Made by a program: the position numbers and the translations under genes. Source: CAWEZN01 sp964498015 (GTDB lineage: Bacteria > Zixibacteria > MSB-5A5 > GN15 > PGXB01). From it: DNA of 40,148 nt. The stretch spans positions 1 to 40,148 of the forward strand of contig CAZCFT010000011.1 of the NCBI GenBank assembly GCA_964498015.1, in the 5' to 3' direction. This document shows, in pieces, positions 33,901-40,074 of the stretch; position 1 is the stretch's first letter; each line of letters opens with the position of its first letter. The notes beneath the pieces were generated by a model, which worked only from the letters and a program-made list of their open reading frames with translations, ran no database searches and was not told the origin of the DNA.

Positions 33901-36240
33901 TGTCGCGGAAGCGGGCGAAACCGATAACGGCATACAGATCGTATCCGGCTGGCAAAGATTCATATTCACCGGCGCCGGACAGGTTATTTGAGCAGTAGCC
34001 CCCTGATTAACTGAAACAATTGTAGTATCGATTGCCGTCGCTCCACAAGAATCGATAGCAGTGACAATTATGGTGTCAATCCCGAATGATGCGGGGAGAT
34101 AACAGAGATTGCCCGTTTGAGGATCATATTGGCCATTGTTGGCGGTGATATTTTTAATATTTCCGCTGATTTCGTCAACCTTAAAACAAATTTCAGAAAG
34201 CGCACATTGCTCAATTGCGAAATCGACGGCAGAGTGTATTATCGGGGAAGCATTAAGAATAATATTTATGGTAGTCGTATCCATATCAATGGCGCCGCAG
34301 GAGTCTGTGGCGGTAGTGATCATCTTATACTCACCGTCATGAGTCGGCATGAAGCAGACCTGATTGTCAGAATAGCCGCCGCCGTTATTGACCACAATGC
34401 TAATGATACCATTATCAGTATCGCTGATAGTTATAGGATAGCAAATCGTGCCCAGGACGCACTGAAATACGACGCTGTCAGGGCCTGACTGTACCACCGG
34501 CGGGGTATTCTGCAGAATATTTATATTAATGCTGTCTGAGGCGCCGGCGCCGCAGGAATCAAGGGCCGTTAAAGCAATCCTATGAATGCCAAAATGCGTC
34601 GGTGTGAAGCAGAGAGTCTTTGCCTGAGCGTCATATTCGCCATAGGGGGAAACAGTGATGCTTTTCAAATTCATATCGGCATCATCTATGGAGACCAAGA
34701 CGCATACTGATTTCAAAGAGCAGAGCGGAATGGAAAAATTGCCATCGGACGTAATAGTCGGGGGTTCATTTATGCTGACGTGAACCGATACTGAATCCAT
34801 GCCTATTGCTCCGCAGGCATCAGTAGCAGTCAGAATCAAATTATAATCGCCGGTCTTGTCGGGTGTGAAACAGACTGTTCCCGTAATAAAATTATAATGA
34901 CCGCCATTTGAAACAGAAATATCGATAATATTACTATCTACATCGCTGATGCCCGCCGGAATACAAAGCGCCTGAGGCGCACAGAATTTGGCCGACGTAT
35001 CCGGAGCCAGTATCACCAGCGGAGCAGAATTCATGGTCACATTGGCCGTGAATTGACAGCTGTCGGTCCCGCATGCGGACGATGCCACTACTTTAATGTG
35101 TCGCACCACAGAACAATTTGTATAGAAGCAAACAGAATTGGTTTGATAGTCAAACCACGCTGAGGGAGGGGACACCTGGACAGCGGCGTTATTTGATATA
35201 TTCCCGATCGGGAAGCATATAGTATCGGGATGGCAAATAAATAAATTTGTATCTTTCGGGCAGGATAAAGCCGGGGCAGGGGAAATTATGACGGTATATA
35301 TAACCGTGTCAATTACATGCGGAGGATTAAGCGGAGGATTACCGAGTTCCCCACGCAGACATCTATCGGTTGCCTCATAAATAAATATATAGTCGGCAGA
35401 GTCAACATTGTCCGGCAGGAAACATGTCTTGCCGGAATCCAACCCTATCGTTTCGAATCTTCCCATGCCTGATATCTTGGTAATGACAAGCGAATCCCCG
35501 GCATCAGGGTCATAACCTCCAATTGTAAAACAAATACTGTCTGGGGCGCAAAGAACAGCTTTCTGGGAGAACCCGCCCAGCGAGGGCAAGGTGTTTAAGC
35601 TGACATTGACGCAAATCTGCGCCGTATCCGAGCCGCACGAATCAGCGGCTTCAATCTGAAAACAATATCTCCCCGATGAATCAACAGAATATGTGATGAT
35701 TCCTGTAATCGGATCAATAGTCCCCTCGCCGGATAAAATGCTGAAAGTAAGAGGGTCATTTTCGAAATCGGTAGCGTGGACATCGTAGGTATATGTCTGC
35801 GACGGGAAGCAGTCATAGAAAGAGGTATCGCCGGTAATAATCTGGGGTGGATGGTTGAAGAAAATATAATAGGTCTTGGTAGCCTGCACCTTGCGGCCGC
35901 CGCTATTCCGGGCTTCATAAACCACTTGAAAACTGCCCTCAGAAGTTGGGATATACGAATAGTATCCGTAGGCCGGCGACACCGAGGGGATGGAATTAAA
36001 ATCGCCCGGCCCGGAAAGCTTGGTGATAGTTATAATCTGGTTCGGTTCGTAATTGGTGACCGTGACAGTATCATAAATGGTCGAACCCTGGCAGATATAA
36101 AAGCTATCTTGCGGCGTGAAATTCTCGAATGTGGGAGGCCATAATGCTGTCACCCCCGCATCCTGAGCAAATGTCGGAAAAGCGGCAAAAAGCAAAATCG
36201 AAGAAACCGCACCGATTAAAAGCAGTTTCAATCTATTCAT
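27964..36240 (-). CDS. Giant cysteine-rich tandem Ig/cadherin-like surface protein with cohesin-like, dockerin-like and FlgD-like C-terminal segments
   Basis: This 2758-residue exported protein has a signal peptide (residues 1-25, ending TFAQDAG). About 26 tandem beta-sandwich modules of some 85 residues follow, to about residue 2255. One class starts ITCPxxP and ends CGADTC with about six cysteines; the other has PPVI, DxDNxI, VCFTP, GxY and DxCGA with about four. A cohesin-like sandwich (about 2258-2420) is next, then two dockerin-like calcium loops (GDINLNG and SDVNSDG, about 2470-2545). The C terminus is FlgD/type IX-sorting-like (QNYPNPFNPNTTIELGLP to GIYFYKAEAG...KMILLK, from about 2668). 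It is presumably a secreted or surface adhesin or scaffold held together by disulfides and calcium. GGAGG precedes the ATG. Its own promoter, palindrome, leader and terminator make it a single-gene unit. Confidence 0.85.
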   Translation of the reverse strand: MNRLKLLLIGAVSSILLFAAFPTFAQDAGVTALWPPTFENFTPQDSFYICQGSTIYDTVTVTNYEPNQIITITKLSGPGDFNSIPSVSPAYGYYSYIPTSEGSFQVVYEARNSGGRKVQATKTYYIFFNHPPQIITGDTSFYDCFPSQTYTYDVHATDFENDPLTFSILSGEGTIDPITGIITYSVDSSGRYCFQIEAADSCGSDTAQICVNVSLNTLPSLGGFSQKAVLCAPDSICFTIGGYDPDAGDSLVITKISGMGRFETIGLDSGKTCFLPDNVDSADYIFIYEATDRCLRGELGNPPLNPPHVIDTVIYTVIISPAPALSCPKDTNLFICHPDTICFPIGNISNNAAVQVSPPSAWFDYQTNSVCFYTNCSVVRHIKVVASSACGTDSCQFTANVTMNSAPLVILAPDTSAKFCAPQALCIPAGISDVDSNIIDISVSNGGHYNFITGTVCFTPDKTGDYNLILTATDACGAIGMDSVSVHVSINEPPTITSDGNFSIPLCSLKSVCVLVSIDDADMNLKSITVSPYGEYDAQAKTLCFTPTHFGIHRIALTALDSCGAGASDSININILQNTPPVVQSGPDSVVFQCVLGTICYPITISDTDNGIISIVVNNGGGYSDNQVCFMPTHDGEYKMITTATDSCGAIDMDTTTINIILNASPIIHSAVDFAIEQCALSEICFKVDEISGNIKNITANNGQYDPQTGNLCYLPASFGIDTIIVTAIDSCGATAIDTTIVSVNQGATAQITCPAPVNMNLCQPDTICMPLSVSPASATVATSVGHYSDGQLCFYAANSGKYDIQVIADAPCGSDTCIVSVDVAIGQAPTITCPGQPINSFLCQPGQVYVELHISGYQNIVVNGASWADGILCFTADTSGEYDYAIIALNECGADTCLLTVMVEIGKMPDITCPAAPIDTFLCAPSELCINVPITDYDSVRVDGGSWSNGNFCFSADSTGNYNFTISAMNRCGADTCNFTIKVTMGKLPYISCPPAPIDTFICAPTEICIDVPIIDYENVTVEGASWSNGNLCFMADKTGRLDFALIASSQCGTDTCHVTVNVTLGSLPVISCPLAPVQLTACRGTDSVCIDLPITGADEVHCVWATWQNGVLCFWPNDIKYGDSITATVIASNGCGADTCEVTAYIHLIDPPVINCPPGGNFNACVGDTICIPLYVSPGSDVVVTNGIYNPPGKSWDTGKLCVVAYETGTITTTIIATNNCGADTCSVAFNITIGEKPQLICPPETTITLCTPQMVCRPVEINPASSNITILPAGTYENGDACFMADTAGTYNLKVKAETTCGVDSCNFRVVVKFDQPPVIISMDTAIFACSLGNIISAAIKASDFENDPITYRSLTPSGHIDSISGLLSFSADSVGLHCFSIIASDWCGADTSSICVNVTVNAPPVVISGNDTIITECTNEPICINVNISDEDNNIDSIYATPGLYSNGKVCFTPPQVGVYYVVTTAVDHCGARAVDTTIVTAEMTQSILLECPRDTAIFLCAAGNVCLPISGIPHGAIIHVSPPSAWLNSDTTGICFYTNCSVVKNLKIAVENACGKDSCSFKATVTMNSKPLAILAPDTTVSMCDLREICIPAGVSDVDNNITNISVAPSGSYNPITGQVCFMPSGAGTYIIILRATDACGAIGSDSVRVTVNLNRPPVVNSDSDSTVSQCKPAQICFGVTVSDPDNETPSVVVSQLGVYDPIAQKVCFTPPGAGTYKLIITATDHCGLTAKDSTIIRVTTGPTAQVTCSPDTTAFLCAPDTVWRGVTVLPETAQVIVSPAGVYRNGKVYFKVDTSGTYVVTVIARAECGDDTCSFRVNAQINTAPVVNAGADTTYFLCNLTQICSPVSVTDPNDNIRYISVTPMGNYDPITGRICFTPDSTGIYCLKVSAEDYCGLSDTDEVCITVTAGASVDIQCPPDPFTRHLCNPGQVCVPLVVTPSGAQVTLSYGTFSNNQVCFGADTAGTYRIMAIATASCGADTCNFSVNVIFDPIAVITCPDSPTSVSLCGPDSVKILLPISPASAIVTVLPNGNYNSSTHMVSFYVAASGTHTRTIIASATCGVDTCIVTANVTIGQAAQVTCPGNIDTTVCASFVSQICFPVTVTPSGATVRVLPSGAYSAGNVCIPISGAATYPVSVIASTICGADTCSLNIKVNDNTAPILTIPANAVLPVCDDSIREICIDGIFAADINNDNLIITQICGPGNYYSIEPDSGKVCFTPTNIDTTYNFCIQVSDGCRTISKSFSVTVYPSPECLICADLSIQTDSCVVVGATVPVKLMVSTRDLIGGFDLLVSYDVSVTSLLSVIQGDAISGWEYFTSRAGTVGNCGSCPSGLVRIVGIADMNNGPYHPPSDQYSPNGILATINMRVASDQNLGGQFLPIGFFWFDCGDNAFADQSGVNLYIDSKIYYSSGSIIWDESNEGLFPEANRPSGLGAPDTCMAGNKVTPTRCVSFHFGGICVIHPDSIDARGDINLNGIRNEIGDAVILTNYFLYGLAAFVISVDGQTAASDVNSDGYVLTVADLVYLIRIITGDAEPLPKISPDLANVDLSTIADNNLLALDIDHRSPIGGGFLTFKYEGVKPLSIEAGESAGEMTVQSVITESEIRVLFYSFDRGAMIDAGRGELVRIQYAGSGSVELTEASFASYNGVMLTTRLSSGSMPSQFKLSQNYPNPFNPNTTIELGLPIPSEWHLSIINVNGQVVRKLSGYSEAGTTTIKWDGYNDSGQPATSGIYFYKAEAGSFSATRKMILLK
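31250..35800 (-). repeat. Large internal duplication within the giant gene
   Basis: Two blocks about 3.5 kb apart (roughly 34,780-35,800 and 31,250-32,240) encode the same ordered series of modules. In protein terms, both contain the pair of neighbours with VSPPSAW, CFYTNCSVV, VTMNSxPLxILAPDT and CIPAGxSDVDxN, and both are preceded by a DFENDP module ending in SICVNV or QICVNV. This points to duplication of a multi-module block on top of the single-module repetition. Confidence 0.6.
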
Positions 36241-36419
36241 CGTTCCTCCAAATCAATACAATTATCGAATCCAGATACTTTCTACTGGCGGTGAAGTATA
36301 CTTGGACAGGACCTACCCCTTTACTACATCTCAGTCGTCTTTTCAAATCCAGCCCATACTTTCGGCTGGATAATGCCAAAAAGGCATATGCAAAAACAGG
36401 TAGTACTGCTACAAAAACC
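36241..36419 (-). promoter_or_regulatory. Long structured 5' leader of the giant gene
   Basis: If transcription starts at the predicted promoter, the leader is about 179 nt. It contains two adjacent hairpins: ATGCC-5 nt-GGCAT (36373-36387) and ATCCAGCC-9 nt-GGCTGGAT (36347-36371). It ends with a GGAGG Shine-Dalgarno sequence. It matches no riboswitch class I know. A 104-codon open frame covers this stretch but has no translation signals. Confidence 0.4.
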
Positions 36420-36425
36420 AACAGT

Positions 36426-36453
36426 AATATATTCCTACAATGGCTTATGTCAA
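36426..36453 (-). promoter_or_regulatory. Sigma-70-type promoter of the giant gene
   Basis: On the minus strand, TTGACA (36448-36453), a 16-nt spacer and TATATT (36426-36431) predict a start near 36419. The -35 box is a perfect consensus. It lies inside a palindrome (see the operator entry). Confidence 0.6.
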
Positions 36454-36459
36454 GCCATT
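36439..36459. promoter_or_regulatory. Operator-like palindrome over the -35 box of the giant gene
   Basis: A perfect inverted repeat, AATGGCTT-5 nt-AAGCCATT, is centred on the TTGACA box. A second overlapping repeat, ATTTTTGG-12 nt-CCAAAAAT, spans 36457-36484. A dimeric repressor bound here would block RNA polymerase. The first palindrome followed by a T run on the plus strand could instead look like a weak terminator, but no plus-strand gene ends nearby. Confidence 0.5.
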
Positions 36460-36484
36460 TTTGGGGGTACTCATAGCCAAAAAT

Positions 36485-36897
36485 CGATTTATGAGTCGCT
36501 GGCGACCTGAAATATGATAATGGCCTAAGAGGCATTATTAATTCCAAACCAATCCTCTTTTGCTATTTCAACAAAACTCGTTCTAATCATAAATATAGGC
36601 AGTTATATTTTGCCAAGCCTTACCTCCGCAATTTCCTTGCCCTTTGGTCTCAAAGGATATTTGGCCTGATGCCGGTTGGCGCTCTGTGGATCAGATATAC
36701 CAAATTCAAAAGAATCGACAGCAAACGCCTCACTAACACATGATATTATAAGGAGTTAAGGACTGCTAATTTGTCCAACAGTTAAGCCATGGGTTTATAA
36801 GTTTTTTGCAGGAGTTATCGAAATGAAGATAAAAGACCTTAGCGCCCGGAAAAGCGTAGGAAATTCTTTTCATATTGTGTGCAGAACGATGCGCCGC
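36485..36897. other. Gene-poor intergenic stretch
   Basis: Apart from the remnant-like frame at 36603-36755 and a 26-codon frame at 36823-36903, I see no gene, tRNA, transposon end or repeat here. Two similar ribosome-binding-site-like words, AAGGAGTTAAGG and CAGGAGTTATCG, lie about 60 nt apart on the plus strand; only the second precedes a usable ATG. Confidence 0.5.
36603..36755 (-). pseudogene. Possible protein-gene remnant lacking a start codon
   Basis: A 50-codon open frame on the minus strand ends in TAA at 36603. It reads in part AFAVDSFEFGISDPQSANRH followed by QAKYPLRPKGKEIAEVRLGKI. It has the amino acid balance of a real protein, but no ATG, GTG or TTG near its upstream stop codon. 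It could be the tail of a decayed gene, or chance. I recognise no family. Confidence 0.25.
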
Positions 36898-36903
36898 CTA
36901 TAA
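36823..36903 (+). CDS. Possible 26-residue small protein
   Basis: ATG at 36823 is preceded by AGGAG at 8 nt spacing. It opens 26 codons starting MKIKDLSARKSVGNSFHIVC and ending in a basic CRTMRRL tail. It overlaps the last 6 nt of the converging lipoprotein gene. I know no family. Its good ribosome-binding site is the only support. Confidence 0.25.
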   Translation: MKIKDLSARKSVGNSFHIVCRTMRRL

Positions 36904-37794
36904 CTTCACTCCAAACGGTATCAGGTAGTCATCTGTCTTAATCAGCGTGGACTCGATTATCTGCCCAATCGTGTCCACCACGAAATACCCGGCCCTATCG
37001 AACAACAATAAATGATATAATTTATTAGTTTCGGAGGACACCATCCATCCTGCCCGATAATTATTGCCATCAGGAATGGTCGTAAGAGGTTTGATTATTC
37101 CTGGCGCCGTTTCAACAAAGATAAGATCCTTTTCACGGCTATGCAAAGTTATGGAATCTCCTCGAGTGAATTTCTTTACGTCATCAAAATTAATATAATA
37201 ACCAGAATTTGATTGTGAATTGATAGCCGGAGGCTCACCCTGGGGGGGCAATGCCGGCATTGTCATGCCATCCGAGCCCATTATGAAGCGATTCCCAGAT
37301 GGAAGCTCGGAACTATACTTCCCCCCTACGAAACCCCAAAATTCCCATCCTCGATAAGGATACCAGTCATCAAACGGCTTTATGAAATACCCATAGCGGA
37401 CAATAGAATTTTGCATTTCATATGCAAGGGTTGTGTCAATCCCGTTTATTCGCATCAGTTTCCCAAAATACTTGTCTGTAACCGCGGCGAGCGCATCATA
37501 TATTCCATTGTAGGGCGGAATATCTTTGGGTCTCTTGGCAATTGCGATGTTGATAGACCTTTTTGTTGAATCAAAACCATAGAAGCATAATTGCCCCGAA
37601 TCGCCAAACAAGAATGACTCTGTAGAATATAGATTGGGCGAAAACAACGTTTGTCCCGTTTCCGAATCCAGAATAAAACTGCGGATCATATCGTCATAGG
37701 AATACTCAATAACTGAAGGACTCTTTGAACAGCCGTCGGGCATCAGGCCGACACATAATATCGATATCAGAATCAATTTTACAATTCTCGACAT
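36898..37794 (-). CDS. Predicted lipoprotein of unknown function
   Basis: This 298-residue exported protein has a basic start, a hydrophobic stretch (LILISILCVGLMP) and then DGC with Cys22. That is a weak lipobox (Pro-Asp-Gly before Cys), so either lipidation or ordinary signal cleavage is possible. The mature part is beta-rich and polar, with an aromatic patch (DWYPYRGWEFWGFVGGKY) in the middle and no domain I recognise. It starts 4 nt after the uvrB stop and is therefore in its operon, but nothing suggests a DNA-repair role. The gene ends convergent with a tiny plus-strand frame. Confidence 0.65.
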   Translation of the reverse strand: MSRIVKLILISILCVGLMPDGCSKSPSVIEYSYDDMIRSFILDSETGQTLFSPNLYSTESFLFGDSGQLCFYGFDSTKRSINIAIAKRPKDIPPYNGIYDALAAVTDKYFGKLMRINGIDTTLAYEMQNSIVRYGYFIKPFDDWYPYRGWEFWGFVGGKYSSELPSGNRFIMGSDGMTMPALPPQGEPPAINSQSNSGYYINFDDVKKFTRGDSITLHSREKDLIFVETAPGIIKPLTTIPDGNNYRAGWMVSSETNKLYHLLLFDRAGYFVVDTIGQIIESTLIKTDDYLIPFGVKL

Positions 37795-37798
37795 TTTC

Positions 37799-39868
37799 TT
37801 ATTTCCTACTCCGCTTCTTCTTCAGCTCTGACTTTAAGTTCTTTATTTCATCCCGCAGGGCGGCCGCAGTTTCAAATTCAAGATTATTTGCCGCCTTCTT
37901 CATAGCTTTCATTAGAAAAGCCATTTGTCCTTCAGCGGTCATATCCGCAAAGTAGTCCGGCTTTTCGAATTTCTCCGGCTCGGCTGTTTTGGAATCGGCA
38001 AAGCGGGTTGCCTGAAGGATTTCATCTCTGGTTTTGAAAATCGTCTCCGGATTGATATTATGTTCTTTGTTATATGCTAATTGCTTTTGACGCCTTCGAT
38101 CCGTTTCTTCAATCGCTTTTCTCATAGAATCTGTAACCTTGTCGCCGTAGAAAATCACTTCGCCATTCTTATTCCGTGCCGCCCTTCCTGCCGTCTGGAT
38201 AAGCGACCGCTCCGACCGCAGAAACCCTTCTTTATCGGCATCCAAGATCGCTACCAGCGAAACCTCGGGAAGATCCAATCCTTCCCGCAATAAATTTATC
38301 CCCACCAGCACATCAAACTCCGCCAATCGCAAGCCACGGATAATCTCCGTCCGGTCAATGGCATCAATTTCACTATGTAGATAACGAACGCGGATTCCCA
38401 ATTTGCTTAAATATTCTGACAGATCCTCAGCCATCCTCTTAGTTAAAGTAGTGACTAATATTCTCTCTTTGACTTCCACCCGCCGCCGGATTTCCTCGAT
38501 CAAATCATCCACCTGATTCTTAAGAGGTTTAACTGATATCTTGGGATCGCAAAGACCGGTTGGCCGGATCACCTGCTCAACAATTACTCCTCCCGATTTC
38601 TCCAGCTCATAATCCGCCGGTGTCGCCGATATAAATATCGCCTTATCTATCAGAGACTCAAATTCATCAAAAAATAGCGGCCGATTGTCGAGCGCCGACG
38701 GAAGTCGAAATCCATGCTCGACTAACACTTCCTTTCTCGAACGGTCGCCGGCAAACATCGCCCTTATCTGGGGAACAGACTGGTGCGACTCATCTATGAT
38801 TAAAAGAAACTCTTTCGGGAAAAAATCTATCAAAGTAGCCGGGCGTTCACCCGGATGGCGTCCAGTCAGATGGCGTGAATAGTTCTCGATCCCGCTACAA
38901 TACCCAATCTCCTTCATCATTTCAATATCATAGCGGGTTCTCGATTCCAATCTTTGAGCTTCAAGAAGCTTTCCGGCATTTCTTAATTCCATAAGCCTGT
39001 CTTCCAGCTCCTTTTCAATCTCCACGACCGCAATTTCCATTTTAGGCTCGGTCAGGACGAAATGCTTGGCCGGATAGATGGCGACCTTCATTTTCTCCGA
39101 AAGAATCTCCCCTGTCAACGGATCGATTTCGCTGATTCTCTCGACATCATCGCCAAAAAGCTCAATTCTCAGGGCAGTTTCCTGATAGGCGGGAATTAGT
39201 TCTATTGTATCGCCTCTTACACGAAAATTCCCCCGCGAGAAATCGATATCATTTCGATTGTAATGGATATCAATCAATGATTTGATCATGGCATCACGGT
39301 CGGCCTTCTTCCCCACCTCAAGAAACAGCAGTAGTTCTTTATAATCCTGCGGCGAACCGAGGCCATAAATACATGAAACAGAAGCCACGATAATAACATC
39401 TTCCCGCTCCAATAACGAGGCTGTCGCCCGGAGTCGGAGACGGTCGATGTCTTCGTTCATAGCAGTATCCTTTTCGATGAAAGTATCTGTCGTTGGGATA
39501 TAAGCTTCAGGCTGATAATAATCATAATAGCTTATAAAAAATTCGACTGCATTATGAGGAAAAAAGGCTTTCAGCTCGCCATATAGCTGTGCCGCAAGAG
39601 TCTTATTATGCGATATGACCAGGGTTGGACGACCATATTTTTCGATAACATTGGCTACTGTAAAGGTCTTGCCGGAACCTGTTACTCCAAGAAGAGTCTG
39701 GAATTTTTCTCCCGTGTTTAGTCCTTCAAGAAGTTGATTTATCGCTTCCGGCTGATCACCGGAGGGCAAAAAAGAGGAAGTCAACCTAAAACCAGTCGCT
39801 CCTGAAGCCGTTTCCGCTTCTCCCCGGTCGGAGGGTTTTCGATCGATATTTTTCTTACCTGTTTTCAT
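37799..39868 (-). CDS. uvrB: Excinuclease ABC subunit B
   Basis: This 689-residue helicase-like subunit verifies DNA damage in nucleotide excision repair and hands it to UvrC. Visible are FLPSGDQPEAI, Walker A LLGVTGSGKTFTVANVI, the damage-probing beta hairpin YYDYYQPEAYIPTTDTFIEKD (split here: YYDYYQPEAY then IPTTDTFIEKD), LLIIDESHQSVPQI, helicase motifs IFISATPADYE and LREGLDLPEVSLVAILDADKEG, QTAGRAARN, and a C-terminal UVR helix pair (FLMKAMKKAANNLEFETAAALRDEI, a UvrC-binding element). Full length with a slightly extended N terminus. The ATG has no Shine-Dalgarno sequence and a promoter ends 8 nt upstream, so the message is probably leaderless. Confidence 0.97.
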   Translation of the reverse strand: MKTGKKNIDRKPSDRGEAETASGATGFRLTSSFLPSGDQPEAINQLLEGLNTGEKFQTLLGVTGSGKTFTVANVIEKYGRPTLVISHNKTLAAQLYGELKAFFPHNAVEFFISYYDYYQPEAYIPTTDTFIEKDTAMNEDIDRLRLRATASLLEREDVIIVASVSCIYGLGSPQDYKELLLFLEVGKKADRDAMIKSLIDIHYNRNDIDFSRGNFRVRGDTIELIPAYQETALRIELFGDDVERISEIDPLTGEILSEKMKVAIYPAKHFVLTEPKMEIAVVEIEKELEDRLMELRNAGKLLEAQRLESRTRYDIEMMKEIGYCSGIENYSRHLTGRHPGERPATLIDFFPKEFLLIIDESHQSVPQIRAMFAGDRSRKEVLVEHGFRLPSALDNRPLFFDEFESLIDKAIFISATPADYELEKSGGVIVEQVIRPTGLCDPKISVKPLKNQVDDLIEEIRRRVEVKERILVTTLTKRMAEDLSEYLSKLGIRVRYLHSEIDAIDRTEIIRGLRLAEFDVLVGINLLREGLDLPEVSLVAILDADKEGFLRSERSLIQTAGRAARNKNGEVIFYGDKVTDSMRKAIEETDRRRQKQLAYNKEHNINPETIFKTRDEILQATRFADSKTAEPEKFEKPDYFADMTAEGQMAFLMKAMKKAANNLEFETAAALRDEIKNLKSELKKKRSRK

Positions 39869-39876
39869 TTATACTC

Positions 39877-39904
39877 AATATACGGCAAATCGCGCCTATA
39901 TCAA
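39877..39904 (-). promoter_or_regulatory. Promoter of uvrB, likely giving a leaderless mRNA
   Basis: On the minus strand, TTGATA (39899-39904), a 16-nt spacer and TATATT (39877-39882) end 8 nt before the uvrB ATG at 39868. Transcription would begin 1-3 nt before the start codon. I see no LexA-like box overlapping it. Confidence 0.55.
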
Positions 39905-40074
39905 TCATATTGTACTGGCTCTCGTGAATATTCTGGCACAAGAAACGAATGCGATCTATTAAGAACCTGCTTTACGGCACGGAGATACCGGCGTCAACTG
40001 GTCCGATGCCAGACCGACTCAAGACGTTCCCGTCAAGAGCCGGATTTACCAACTTAACGAAATGCGCTGTGAGA

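Noticed and set aside
28123..36144. Many plus-strand open frames opposite the giant gene (for example 29527-30084 and 32911-33603)
   Set aside because: They lie antisense to a repeat-coding gene, lack ribosome-binding sites, and show the composition expected of mirrored Asp/Gly/Cys-rich repeats.
27964..36240. Regularly spaced similar DNA words (such as GTGTCAGCGCCGCA) suggesting a CRISPR or satellite array
   Set aside because: The spacing equals the protein module length and the frame stays open throughout, so the repetition comes from coding.
36233..36547. 104-codon minus-strand frame with a hydrophobic stretch (NILLLVFVAVLPVFAYAFLA)
   Set aside because: It covers the promoter, operator and leader of the giant gene and overlaps its start; no ribosome-binding site supports it.
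39905..40060. Search for a tRNA or other small RNA gene upstream of uvrB
   Set aside because: No cloverleaf-compatible arms or a TTCGA-type T loop were visible on either strand.
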